The notes beneath the pieces were generated by a model. The model saw only the letters and a program-made list of their open reading frames with translations, made no database searches and was not told the DNA's origin. Positions 34,493 through 43,101 of a stretch of 64,000 nt of DNA are shown piece after piece (within the stretch, counting starts at the first letter, position 1; each line of letters starts with the position of its first letter). Origin of the DNA: Candidatus Alcyoniella australis (GTDB taxonomy: Bacteria > Lernaellota > Lernaellaia > JAVCCG01 > Alcyoniellaceae); contig JAVCCG010000109.1 in assembly GCA_030765605.1 (NCBI GenBank), positions 1 through 64,000 of the forward strand, written 5' to 3'. Position numbers and translations under genes: made by a program.

Positions 34493-36090
34493 AGCTCGCG
34501 ACTGGCCCAGCACACCAACGGATAAAACGGATCGAGCCTGCGCAGCAGGTTGGCGGCCGAGCCGTCGCCCAGCCCGCGTAAATCGAGGCGATAGAGGCCG
34601 AAGCGGCCCGAGGTGCAATACAGCGCGTTGTCGCCTTGATCCAGAGCGATCCAGCGAATCCAGGGCGGCGCCTTGATGCGGTCGATCAGCGATAAATCGT
34701 CCAGGTCGCGCACCTCGAGCACCGGCGCGAATCCGCCCAGATAGATCCGGCGCGCCACAACGTCCAGAGCGATCACCCGCACGCCGGGAAACGATCCGGC
34801 TCCGTCGAGCACTCGGTACTGTTCCAGGTCGATGGAGATTATCCGGCCGCGCATCGGCAGGGCCACGATCAGCCGATCGGTGGGCCCGTCGACCGCGATC
34901 CGTTCGGGAAAGCGCGGCAGCTCGAGGCTGCGCTTGATCTCCAGCGTGTGCGCGTCGTAGCTAATCAGCCGCCCCGGGTCGAAGCGCGTGGCGTGGATCT
35001 CGGGCCGCGAGGGATCGATCAATGCGTCGGCGTAGTAATCCGTGGTGTTGGCCAACACACGGCCGCCCTGCGGATCGAGCAGCGCCAGGTATTCCATGCA
35101 GTACGAGGCCAGCACACCCTGGCGTCCGTCGTACAGCGTGCGCCACAGGTTGCCCAGCGCATCTTGGGGCAGTGGATTGCTCAGCTCGATCTCCTGCTCG
35201 ACGAATCTGCCCTGGGCGTCGATCAGCAGGATGCGGCCGACCGCCGGGTCGCAGTAGACCAGTCCGCCTTCGCGCACGGCCAAGGCCTGGATGCCGTCGA
35301 GCCCGCCGAACGCCAGCTCGGAGCGCGCACCGCTGCGCGGATCGAAACGATAAATCCGCTCGTTGTTGGCCGTAACCAACAGGGCATCGTGCGCATCCGT
35401 CAACACCTGGTAGATGTTGCTCGGCTCATTGCTCAGCCGCTCGAACCCGGGTGCGGGCTGCGGCAGGTCGGGAAACGGCTGCGGATTCAGGGCCCAGGGC
35501 GCAAAGGGCACGGCCAGCACCAGCAGCATCGGCAGCGGACGCAACGCAGCAAACGACCTTCCGCCCTCGCGGCGGAACGCGGCCCAGACCGCAGAGGGCA
35601 ACAGCAGGTCGGCCGGTCCAACGCACTGGATCAAGGCCCGCTGCAGTCGGCGGCCCATGCGTCCGCCAACGTGGAAATACAGCACGCAGAACACGTTGAG
35701 CGCCAGGTACAGGCCAGCCAGGCCAAAGCCGTTATCCGGATGCGGACGCGGCCGCACAGCGTCCACCGCGTACTGCAACAGCCAGGCCGCGACCGCTGAT
35801 AGTGCGGCGCACGACGCCAGCGCCACGGCCCAATGGCCCCACGGCTTACGCCGTCCCGGCGTGAGCAGCAGCAACACGGCCGCCGGCAACGCGGCATAGA
35901 ACAGGGCGCGAAACAAATCGAGGCTGGTTACCAGGTCGAACAGGCCGCTTTGATCTTCGATGCTGACCCTTGATCGCAGCAGATGCACGAACAGCGCCGC
36001 GCCGACCAACACCAAAGCCAGGGCTCGCGCCGCGTAAAACACCGCAAACAATGCTCCTCGCGGTTGTGCTGTGTTTTGCTCGCCGGTCAT
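34468..36090 (-). CDS. Membrane protein with C-terminal beta-propeller-like domain
   Basis: A 540-aa protein. Residues 1-205 hold five or six membrane helices. Residues about 225-520 form repeated beta-sheet units reminiscent of NHL/YncE-type propellers: ITDAHDALLVTANNERIYRFD-type strands such as ALLVTANNERIYRFDP, QALAVREGGLVYCDP, RIAVDGPTDRLIVALP and WIALDQGDNALYCTSGRFG recur about every 40-45 residues. No catalytic motif. Possibly a sensor or scaffold on the outer face of the inner membrane. Function unassigned. Confidence 0.65.
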   Translation of the reverse strand: MTGEQNTAQPRGALFAVFYAARALALVLVGAALFVHLLRSRVSIEDQSGLFDLVTSLDLFRALFYAALPAAVLLLLTPGRRKPWGHWAVALASCAALSAVAAWLLQYAVDAVRPRPHPDNGFGLAGLYLALNVFCVLYFHVGGRMGRRLQRALIQCVGPADLLLPSAVWAAFRREGGRSFAALRPLPMLLVLAVPFAPWALNPQPFPDLPQPAPGFERLSNEPSNIYQVLTDAHDALLVTANNERIYRFDPRSGARSELAFGGLDGIQALAVREGGLVYCDPAVGRILLIDAQGRFVEQEIELSNPLPQDALGNLWRTLYDGRQGVLASYCMEYLALLDPQGGRVLANTTDYYADALIDPSRPEIHATRFDPGRLISYDAHTLEIKRSLELPRFPERIAVDGPTDRLIVALPMRGRIISIDLEQYRVLDGAGSFPGVRVIALDVVARRIYLGGFAPVLEVRDLDDLSLIDRIKAPPWIRWIALDQGDNALYCTSGRFGLYRLDLRGLGDGSAANLLRRLDPFYPLVCWASRELQSLLGWD

Positions 36091-36352
36091 CGCAGCTCCA
36101 TTTCCCTGAACACGCCATGTTAAAAGATTTTGCCGATAATTGCCGACCCAACGGTCTGGCCAACGTCGGATTTCTGATGGAAGCTATATGTAATTTTTTG
36201 CGCATTTCGCTCTGCTTGTAGCCTTTTGCCCCGCTCCCTGCCCAGATCGGCATCACACAGCCGATGCAAGCCAAAGGGAGCAAAGGAAAATCGTCAATGA
36301 TTTGTAAGGGATCTCACGTTTCGTCTCAAGTTTTCCAGTGTGCGCTCAATGT
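36091..36352. other. Upstream region of the sigma-54-controlled small gene
   Basis: About 260 bp between the membrane propeller gene (minus) and the sigma-54 promoter. The sequence is moderately AT-rich, with no convincing ORF. It is where enhancer sites for a sigma-54 activator would be expected; I could not find a clear tandem palindrome. Confidence 0.4.
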
Positions 36353-36369
36353 TTGGCACACCGGTTGCT
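36353..36369 (+). promoter_or_regulatory. Sigma-54 (-24/-12) promoter
   Basis: TTGGCAC (36353-36359), 5 bp, TTGCT (36365-36369): this matches the sigma-54 consensus TTGGCACG-N4-TTGCW, with GG and GC in the required spacing. Predicted start near 36380, about 40 bp upstream of the 78-aa ORF. The nearby remnants of a sigma-54 activator and a PII gene make nitrogen control plausible in the ancestor. Confidence 0.75.
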
Positions 36370-36418
36370 ATTAAATTAATACAATAAAAACCGAACAGGA
36401 TGTCGAGGCCAGCTGTCA

Positions 36419-36655
36419 ATGCAAATAGATGCAATGATGAATATTCCTACGCCCAAACCAATGATCCCGAACGTGCCGCCCGAGTTCTACCCCGCGTTGA
36501 ACTGGATCCTGGCACTGATCAGCATGCGCCGAGAGCGCGAGGCCATTGAGCATTTACGGCAGCTTGTCAACCATCATCCCCAGTACGCCGATGGCTTCAT
36601 CGATATGCTCAAGGAGCTGGGACTGACCCAGGTATTGATCGATCCCTTTCGCTGA
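36419..36655 (+). CDS. Small 78-aa protein behind a sigma-54 promoter
   Basis: A 78-aa protein beginning MQIDAMMNIPTPKPMIPNVP, then a helical stretch (FYPALNWILALISMRREREA) and a second helix ending at LTQVLIDPFR. It resembles a single tetratricopeptide-like helix pair but I do not assign a family. Three ATGs within the first seven codons leave the start open, and no strong RBS is visible. The well-formed sigma-54 promoter 50 bp upstream is the best evidence that it is expressed. Confidence 0.5.
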   Translation: MQIDAMMNIPTPKPMIPNVPPEFYPALNWILALISMRREREAIEHLRQLVNHHPQYADGFIDMLKELGLTQVLIDPFR

Positions 36656-36706
36656 GTTTGTTTAAAAGTGTAAGTACAGATCGGTAACCTGCTCGCGTGT
36701 TTTGGT

Positions 36707-36969
36707 TCAGGACCGTCTGAACTGCTTGTAGTCGATGCCGTACTGCTCGATCTTATATTGAATCACGCGCTTGGTGGTGCCTAAAAGCTGGGCCGCGCGG
36801 GTCTGGTTGCCGTTGCTGTCCTTGAGCGCGTCCACGATCAGCTCCATCTCGTAGGCTGCCACCAGCTTCTCGAGTTTGCCGCGCCGATGCGAGCGCGACT
36901 CCATGGTCTTGATTTGCAGCGAGGGCGGCAGCAGATGGCTGCGGATCACCCCGTCGTCGGCCAGCAGCA
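36707..36969 (-). pseudogene. C-terminal remnant of a sigma-54-dependent (NifA/NtrC-type) activator
   Basis: The minus-strand frame reads [19 protein letters not shown] and then a Fis-type helix-turn-helix ending [28 protein letters not shown]...LPPSLQ is the typical junction between the AAA+ domain and the DNA-binding domain of NifA-like regulators. Everything upstream (receiver/GAF and AAA+ domain) is absent; upstream of the junction the reading turns into antisense of the PII remnant. An 80-aa ORF from a GTG at 36949 is open and could still make a DNA-binding peptide. Confidence 0.75.
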
Positions 36970-37156
36970 GGGCTACAAGGAGGTCTATCGCGGCCGCGTG
37001 ATCGAGGTCAACGAGGCCTTCCTGCAGCCTACGATCGACGCGATCGTCCAGGGCGCGCGCACCGGCGAGATCGGCGACGGCAAGATCTTCGTGCTGGATA
37101 TGGCCCAGTGCATCCGCATCCGCACCGGCGAGACCGGACGCGAGGCTATCGGCTAA
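36962..37156 (+). pseudogene. C-terminal remnant of a PII (GlnB/NifI-type) signal protein
   Basis: The plus-strand frame reads [16 protein letters not shown] (T-loop-like), then [40 protein letters not shown] and ETGREAIG: the PII C-terminal signature. The first half of PII is missing, and the T-loop is followed by [12 protein letters not shown] with the usual DFLPKxKIEVVV strand lacking, so a second small internal loss is likely. The open frame runs upstream to 36887 only as antisense of the activator remnant. Confidence 0.75.
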
Positions 37157-37174
37157 CCCGCATCAGGGCTGGCC

Positions 37175-38101
37175 TCAAGGCAGGTCGGAGAAGACCTTTC
37201 TAATTGAGGCCAGGATCGAGACGTGCCCCGCGGGATGGAACTGCGGCTCGATCCCCCAGCTTTGGCCCAGACGGATCACCTGCCGCGGCGTGAATACCGG
37301 GTCGTACAGACCTCCGTGCAGCCTGATCAGCGAACGATCGATGGCCGGCTCGACGCGCGCCGGATCGAACCGCTCCAGCCTGCTGCGCACCTCGGCCTCA
37401 CTCAGCCGCAGCGCGATCAACGCCTGGCGCAGATATTCGAGCAGGAACGACTCGAATACCGTGTCCGCCAAGTCGGCCCCGGCGATCACCACATAGGCGC
37501 GGTCGATTGGGAGTGGGTGCTGCAAGGCGTGGGCCGCGATCAATCCGCCGAGGCTGACCCCGGCCAGCACCAGCGGCCCGTCGAACTCAGCGCGCAAATA
37601 ACTGCACAGTTGCCGGATCTCGGCCAGCGCCTGGTCAAAGGCGATCCCCATCAGCTTGGCCTGCGGGCTGACCACCAGCTGGCCGTTGAACGTGCCGGGC
37701 ACGCAGCGCGTCATGTGGAACGGCAACATCGGCAGGACCACCCGGTAGCCCTTGAGCGCGAACAGCAGGCCCATGCCCTCGAGCTCGAGCTCGCCGTGCG
37801 CCATCCAGCCGTGGATCGCCAGCACCGTGCCGCGGACCGGACCGTTGGGCGTAAGCACGATCCCGCCCACATGGTCGTTGACGCTGTAGCCACTGGCCAG
37901 CGGCGAGTCGAACTCGAAACGCTCGATGCGATAGCGCCGCCTGCGACGCAGCGGCGTGAACTCGATGGCCGAAGGCTCGCGCGCGCCCGATTCGCAGTCG
38001 GGCTTGGGCGGGTCGATCCAGGCGTTTAGATAGGGTCGCTGCAGGTTGAACAGCCAAGTTGTAATCCACTTGTCGACGTTGACGTGCATTGTTGAAAACA
38101 T
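37175..38101 (-). CDS. Alpha/beta-hydrolase
   Basis: A 308-aa protein with a hydrolase core: VLAIHGWMAHG (oxyanion), LAGVSLGGLIAAH (nucleophile Ser elbow), and the final PAGHVS (catalytic His). An acid is likely in RLHGGLYDPVFTP. The N-terminal 70 residues (LFNLQRPYLNAWI, RRRRRYRIERFEF) form an extra segment seen in the ABHD18-like subgroup. No signal peptide. It starts 7 bp after the stop of the PilU-PilT fusion gene on the same strand. Confidence 0.75.
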   Translation of the reverse strand: MFSTMHVNVDKWITTWLFNLQRPYLNAWIDPPKPDCESGAREPSAIEFTPLRRRRRYRIERFEFDSPLASGYSVNDHVGGIVLTPNGPVRGTVLAIHGWMAHGELELEGMGLLFALKGYRVVLPMLPFHMTRCVPGTFNGQLVVSPQAKLMGIAFDQALAEIRQLCSYLRAEFDGPLVLAGVSLGGLIAAHALQHPLPIDRAYVVIAGADLADTVFESFLLEYLRQALIALRLSEAEVRSRLERFDPARVEPAIDRSLIRLHGGLYDPVFTPRQVIRLGQSWGIEPQFHPAGHVSILASIRKVFSDLP

Positions 38102-38108
38102 CTGCGGA

Positions 38109-40319
38109 CTATTTCCCTTTGCTGTTGGGTTGCGGGCCGAGGTTCTTGGGATTGCGCACGTGGAGCAGCGCCTCCTGGTAGCTGATCAGTCCCTGATCGA
38201 ACAGCCCCCTGAGCGCGGCGTCCATGGTGACCATGCCGTCCTGGCGCGAGGTCTCGAGGATCGACTGCGCCTGGTGCATGCGGTTCTCGCGGATGATGTT
38301 GCGGATCGCCGGGTTGGCGACCATCACCTCGAACGCGGGTATGCGGCCGTTGTCCTCGAGGCGCGGCAGCAGGCGCTGTGAGGCCACGCCGGCCAGCACG
38401 CCGGCCAGCTGGCTGCGAATCTGGTTCTGCTGATGCGAGGGGAAGACGTCGATCACGCGATCGATGGTCTGCACCGCGTCGTTGGTGTGCATCGTCGAAA
38501 GCACCAGGTGGCCGGTCTCGGCCGCGGTCATCGCCGCGGAGATCGTCTCCTGGTCGCGCATTTCGCCGACCATGATCACGTCCGGATCCTGACGCAGGAT
38601 GTACTTCAGCGCCGCGGCGAAGCTGTGCGTATCGGAGTGCAACTCGCGCTGGTCGACCGTGGCCTTGTTCGACTCGTGGCTGTACTCGATCGGGTCCTCG
38701 ATGGTGATGATCCGGCATTTGCGACGCGCGTTGATGCGGTCGACCATGCACGCCAGCGTGGTCGTCTTGCCCGAGCCGGTGGGGCCGACCACCAGGAACA
38801 GCCCTTGGGGCCGGTCGGCGAGCTTGATCACCGCCTCGGGGATGTGCAGGTCGGCGTGGCCCGGAACCCGCGAGGGGATCGCGCGCAGGGCCGCGGCCAT
38901 ATGGCCGCGTTGGTAGTAGGCGTTGACGCGGAAGCGCCGACCGTCCTCCAGCGCCAGGGCGAAGTCGATCTCGCGCTCGAGCTCGTACACGCTGCGCTGG
39001 CGGGAGGAGAGAATCGAGAACAGCAGCATCCGCATGTCGGCCACGGTCAGCGGCCGCGCGTCCAGCGGCTTGAGATCGCCCGACACGCGCACGATCGGCG
39101 GCCGACCCACGGTCAGGTGCAGATCCGAGCCGCCGAGCTCGAGTACGTGTGCCAACAGCGAGCGGATGTCCATCTCGAGCTCGAGCTTGGATTGCGCTTC
39201 GCCGCGAAAGGCCGACACGCCGCTGGACATCCCCTTGGCGTAGAGCGCGAACTCGTCGGGGTTGGTGGCGTAGCCCTGACCGGTCTCAAAGCTGATCGCC
39301 TCGTTGTTGTACAGATCGAGCAGCGACTGGTTGAACGAGATCATCCCCGGCTGGTTGGGCGCCTTGATCAGGTCGCCCAGCTCCTCCACGCGTTGCTCGC
39401 GCACCAGCTTGGCCACGGCCGGGGTGGCGCTGAGCAGCTCGATTGCCACGGCGCGTCCCTTGCCGTCGGCGCGCGGCACCAGCCGCTGGGAGACCACGCC
39501 GGCCAGGCTCAGCGAGAGGTCCATCGCCGCCTGATGGCGCATGTGCTCGGGGTAGTAGCTCAAGATGCGCTGCAGGGTCTGGGTGGTGTCGATGGTGTGC
39601 AGGGTCGAAAGCACCAGGTGGCCGGTCAGCGCCGCGGAAAGCGCCACGGACATCGTGTCCGGATCGCGCATCTCGCCGATGAAGATCACGTCCGGGCTCT
39701 GGCGCACAACGTGGCGCAGGGCCGAGGCGAATGAGAGCGTGTCGCTGTTGATCTCGCGCTGGCTGATCCGCGATCTGATGTCGCGGTGGATGAACTCGAT
39801 CGGGTCCTCGATGGTGACGATGTGCACGCGCCGCGTGCTGTTGATGTGGTTCAGCATCGCCGCCAGGGTGGTCGACTTGCCCGAGCCCGTGGCGCCGGTA
39901 ACCAGCACCAGGCCGCGCGGCATCTGGGCCAGTTCGGCCAGCTCCGGCGGCAGCCCCAGCTCGTCGAACTTCAGCTCGCCCGGCGGCAGGACGCGCGCGA
40001 CCAGCGCCAATTTCCCCTGCTGGCGGCTGATGTTGAGGCGAAACCGACGTCCGTCGGGCAGGCTTAAACCCATGTCCAGGTCGCCGCTATGGTCGAGCTT
40101 GGCGCGCGCCTCGGGAGTCAGCAGCTTGGACAGGAACTGATCGAGGTCCGCGGGCTTGGTCGGTCCCATCTTCAGCGCCGAGACCACGCCGTTGATCCGC
40201 ACCGCCGGAATCTTGCCCGGCGTGATAAACAAGTCCGACAGATTGCGGCCGCGCATCTGCGAGAGCAGCTTCTCGATTACTCCGCGTTCGGCGTTGGCGT
40301 CTTTTTCGGACATCGCCAC
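38109..40319 (-). CDS. pilT: Single-chain PilU-PilT fusion: tandem twitching-motility retraction ATPases
   Basis: A 736-aa protein consisting of two complete PilT-family units. Unit 1 (about 10-365): Walker A GATGSGKST (142-150), Asp box TIEDPIEF, Walker B IFIGEMRDPD, His box HLVLSTLHT; AVAKLVRE stands where PilT has AIRNLIRE and the end (GMISFNQSLLDLYN) resembles PilU. Unit 2 (about 380-735): GPTGSGKTT (512-520), TIEDPIEY, IMVGEMRDQE, HLVLSTMHT and a proper AIRNIIRE (671-678), so PilT-like. In most bacteria these are separate genes forming hexamers. Both nucleotide sites look intact. Type IV pilus structural genes are not in the window. Confidence 0.88.
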   Translation of the reverse strand: MAMSEKDANAERGVIEKLLSQMRGRNLSDLFITPGKIPAVRINGVVSALKMGPTKPADLDQFLSKLLTPEARAKLDHSGDLDMGLSLPDGRRFRLNISRQQGKLALVARVLPPGELKFDELGLPPELAELAQMPRGLVLVTGATGSGKSTTLAAMLNHINSTRRVHIVTIEDPIEFIHRDIRSRISQREINSDTLSFASALRHVVRQSPDVIFIGEMRDPDTMSVALSAALTGHLVLSTLHTIDTTQTLQRILSYYPEHMRHQAAMDLSLSLAGVVSQRLVPRADGKGRAVAIELLSATPAVAKLVREQRVEELGDLIKAPNQPGMISFNQSLLDLYNNEAISFETGQGYATNPDEFALYAKGMSSGVSAFRGEAQSKLELEMDIRSLLAHVLELGGSDLHLTVGRPPIVRVSGDLKPLDARPLTVADMRMLLFSILSSRQRSVYELEREIDFALALEDGRRFRVNAYYQRGHMAAALRAIPSRVPGHADLHIPEAVIKLADRPQGLFLVVGPTGSGKTTTLACMVDRINARRKCRIITIEDPIEYSHESNKATVDQRELHSDTHSFAAALKYILRQDPDVIMVGEMRDQETISAAMTAAETGHLVLSTMHTNDAVQTIDRVIDVFPSHQQNQIRSQLAGVLAGVASQRLLPRLEDNGRIPAFEVMVANPAIRNIIRENRMHQAQSILETSRQDGMVTMDAALRGLFDQGLISYQEALLHVRNPKNLGPQPNSKGK

Positions 40320-40376
40320 CCTCCCCCGTGCCTGTTAATCGCCCAGCGGTCGGTCAGGTCAAGCCAGGATTATTAA

Positions 40377-41825
40377 TCAGATCTTTCCCGTTTCCAGCCC
40401 GAGCTCGCGTTGGCGCGGGTTGTACTCGTACGACAACGAGCGGCCGGTCCAGCAGTAGTGGCACAGGTTCTCCTCGGGCAGCCCGATGGCCTTGATCATA
40501 TCGTCCAGCCGTTGGTAGCGCAGGGTCGTGGCGCCGAGGTGTTGGGCGATCCAATCGACCATTCTCTTGTACTGCGGCGTATCCGGGTCAAGGTAGGGAC
40601 CGAGGTTGGTCTGGTCTCCGCCGCTGATCACGTTGATCGCGCGGCGCGCGATCAGCTCGTCGACTTTGCGCGTGGAGAGCGCGAAACGGCAGGGGAACAT
40701 CAGCGGCGGACAGGCCGGCCGCAGGTGGACCTCCTTGGCGCCGAAGTCCCAGAGCTTTTGCATGGTGAAGCTCTTGAGCTGGGTGCCGCGGACGATCGAG
40801 TCCTCGCAGATCACCAGCCGGTTGCCGCGAATCACGTCGGGCACGGGCAGCAGTTTCATCTGGGCCACCTGATCGCGGATCTTCTGCGAGGGCGGAATGT
40901 ACGAACGGCCGTAACCCGGGGTGTACTTGACCAGCGCGCGGCGCAACGGCAACCCGGACTCCATCGCGTAGCCCACGGCGTGACCCATGCCCGAGTCGGG
41001 GACTCCGGACACCAGGTCGGCCTGCACGTCGTCGCGGCGGGCCATCATCGCGCCGCAACGTTCGCGCACTCCCTCCACGCCGATCCACTCGTAGCTCGAC
41101 GCCGGGTAGCCGGTGTAGATCCAGAGAAAGGAACAGATCTGCATCTGCTCTCCGGGTTTGCGCAGCACGCGGTAGCCCTCGTTGTTGACGATCACGATCT
41201 CGCCCGGCCCGAGCAGCTTCAACGGCTTGAACTCCAGGTTGGTAAAGGCGCACTGCTCCGAGGCCAGCATGTAGTCGCCGTTGCGCTCGCCGAGCACCAG
41301 CGGCGTGCGGCCCAGCCTGTCGCGGGCCGCGATGATCCCGTCCGCGGTCAGCAGCAGCAGCGAGGCCGAGCCCTGAATCCGGTCGTAGATCTGCTCCACG
41401 CCTTGGACCAAGGTCTCGCCGGTCTCGATCAGCTTGGCCAGCAGTTCCACCGAGTTGATCTCGCCGGTGGAGGTCTCAGTGAAGATCGACCCGCCGTTGA
41501 ACAGCTCCTGGGTCAGCTCGTCCTTGTTGTCGATCATCCCGGCCATCGCCAGGGCGTAACTGCCGAAGCGCGAGTGGATCAGCAGCGGCTGGGCGTCCGC
41601 GTCGCTGATCACGCCGACGCCCATTTTGCCGCGCATCTTCAGGTAGTCCTCGGAGAAACGCGATTTGAACTGACCTTGAGTAATGTCGTGGATCTTCTTG
41701 TAGATCTTTTCACCGTGGACGGCCATGCCAGCCAGCTGACTTCCCAGGTGGGTGTGATAGTCGGTACAAAACAACAACAGCTCGGCGCAATCACCGCTGG
41801 AAACAACTCCACATATACCGCTCAT
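40377..41825 (-). CDS. PurF-like amidophosphoribosyltransferase homolog lacking the usual N-terminal Cys
   Basis: A 482-aa protein with a class II glutaminase-like half (1-220) and a phosphoribosyltransferase half (about 230-450). The PRPP loop VICEDSIVRGTQL (338-350) and GVPDSG are intact. The N-terminus is MSGICGVVSSGDC, whereas class II amidotransferases expose Cys after Met (MCGI) or after a propeptide (..CGVFG). By the first alignment the nucleophile is Ser2; Cys5 (CGVV) could act only if four residues were trimmed. The protein resembles a PurF paralog group starting MGGFFGVAS and containing GTDYHSHLG (here CTDYHTHLG). A second, canonical PurF may exist elsewhere. Confidence 0.78.
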   Translation of the reverse strand: MSGICGVVSSGDCAELLLFCTDYHTHLGSQLAGMAVHGEKIYKKIHDITQGQFKSRFSEDYLKMRGKMGVGVISDADAQPLLIHSRFGSYALAMAGMIDNKDELTQELFNGGSIFTETSTGEINSVELLAKLIETGETLVQGVEQIYDRIQGSASLLLLTADGIIAARDRLGRTPLVLGERNGDYMLASEQCAFTNLEFKPLKLLGPGEIVIVNNEGYRVLRKPGEQMQICSFLWIYTGYPASSYEWIGVEGVRERCGAMMARRDDVQADLVSGVPDSGMGHAVGYAMESGLPLRRALVKYTPGYGRSYIPPSQKIRDQVAQMKLLPVPDVIRGNRLVICEDSIVRGTQLKSFTMQKLWDFGAKEVHLRPACPPLMFPCRFALSTRKVDELIARRAINVISGGDQTNLGPYLDPDTPQYKRMVDWIAQHLGATTLRYQRLDDMIKAIGLPEENLCHYCWTGRSLSYEYNPRQRELGLETGKI

Positions 41826-41985
41826 GGGACCCCTTCCGTAAGCACGACTAACGGTTTGTTGATCGAGATTCGGCGCTTGTTGGATGATAGATCAACCTAA
41901 GCAAAATTCAAATCAGCGCTGTGCGGCCAGGCTTGAGATCACCGAAAGATTGCAGTAGCGTGAGCAATCACGTTCCGGAGGGAAT

Positions 41986-43101
41986 TTGGACCGATATTTC
42001 GAGATGCTGCGACGATCGTACGGTCGCCTGGCGCGCTTGGCCGGCGACGGCGGTCTGCTGCCGCCCTATCGCATGCAGTTCGAACTGACCTACCGCTGCA
42101 ACCAGCGCTGCTCTCACTGTTTTCAGCGCCGCATTGCCGACGATGAGGGTCGGCGCCTGCCCGCGGGAGAGCTGCCGGCCCACGAATGGATCGGGCTGGC
42201 GCAACAGGTTCCGGCCTTCACGCTGATCACGCTCACCGGCGGCGAGCCCCTGGCGCATCCCGAATTCTTCCGCATCCTCGAGGGGGTCGGCGCAATTCGG
42301 CGGGTCAACCTGCTGAGCAACGCGCTGCTGCTCGACGACCGCTTGATCGATCTGTGCCTGCGCACGCACACGCTGCTGATCGGCAGCGCGCTAATGGGCG
42401 ACCGCGAGATCCATGATCGAATCACCTGCGTACCCGGCTCCTACGACGCCTCCATCCAGCGGCTTGACGCGCTGCAGCGTGCCAAGCGCAAGGTTGGACG
42501 ACGCTACCCGCTGCTCGATATAAAAATGACGGTCACCGCCGAGAACTTCGGCTGCGTCGAAACGATCATCTCCCAGGCGGTAAAGCTCGACGCCGACTTC
42601 GTCACCTTCTCGTTGGAGTACGACAACCCGGTCAAGATGAACCCGTTTCTGACCCAAACCCTGGACGACCCCAGCTACGAGAAAGTCCACTACTTCGGCC
42701 CGCTGGAGGACCGCGGGCTGCGGGCCGAGTTCGCCAAGCTGTTCAGCTCGCTGGTGCGGCGCGGGTCGGCCGGACGCACCCGTTTCCGTTTTTACCCCGC
42801 GTTCCGCGACCCGGAGCTGACCGAGGATTACTTCCTCAACGCCGAACGCTATTACGGCAAGATGTTGCCGTGCTTCGATCCCTGGGGATGTCTGATCATC
42901 ACGCCCCAAGGGCGGGTCTATCCGTGTCTGAGCTACGAGGTGGGATCGGTGATCGACTCGTCGTTAAAACAGGTCTGGCGCTCGGAGCGCTTCGCGCGCT
43001 TCAGGGCGCTGATCCGCGAGCGCGGCACCCTGCCCGCCTGTTGGGGCTGCTGCTACGTTGACCCCGACCTCTCGGCCTTCGACCCCTCGGCGGGACGATA
43101 G
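41986..43101 (+). CDS. Radical SAM/SPASM protein
   Basis: A 371-aa protein. The SAM cluster motif CNQRCSHC (about residues 38-45) follows a FELTYR strand, with TLTGGEPLAHPEF next. The C-terminus has a cysteine-rich SPASM-like region: CFDPWGCL, VYPCLSY and LPACWGCCYVD. Such proteins modify peptides or act as general oxidoreductases; no peptide substrate is evident beside it. TTG start with GGAGG four nt upstream; an ATG six codons in is an alternative. The 3' end overlaps the convergent membrane protein by 49 bp. Confidence 0.8.
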   Translation: MDRYFEMLRRSYGRLARLAGDGGLLPPYRMQFELTYRCNQRCSHCFQRRIADDEGRRLPAGELPAHEWIGLAQQVPAFTLITLTGGEPLAHPEFFRILEGVGAIRRVNLLSNALLLDDRLIDLCLRTHTLLIGSALMGDREIHDRITCVPGSYDASIQRLDALQRAKRKVGRRYPLLDIKMTVTAENFGCVETIISQAVKLDADFVTFSLEYDNPVKMNPFLTQTLDDPSYEKVHYFGPLEDRGLRAEFAKLFSSLVRRGSAGRTRFRFYPAFRDPELTEDYFLNAERYYGKMLPCFDPWGCLIITPQGRVYPCLSYEVGSVIDSSLKQVWRSERFARFRALIRERGTLPACWGCCYVDPDLSAFDPSAGR

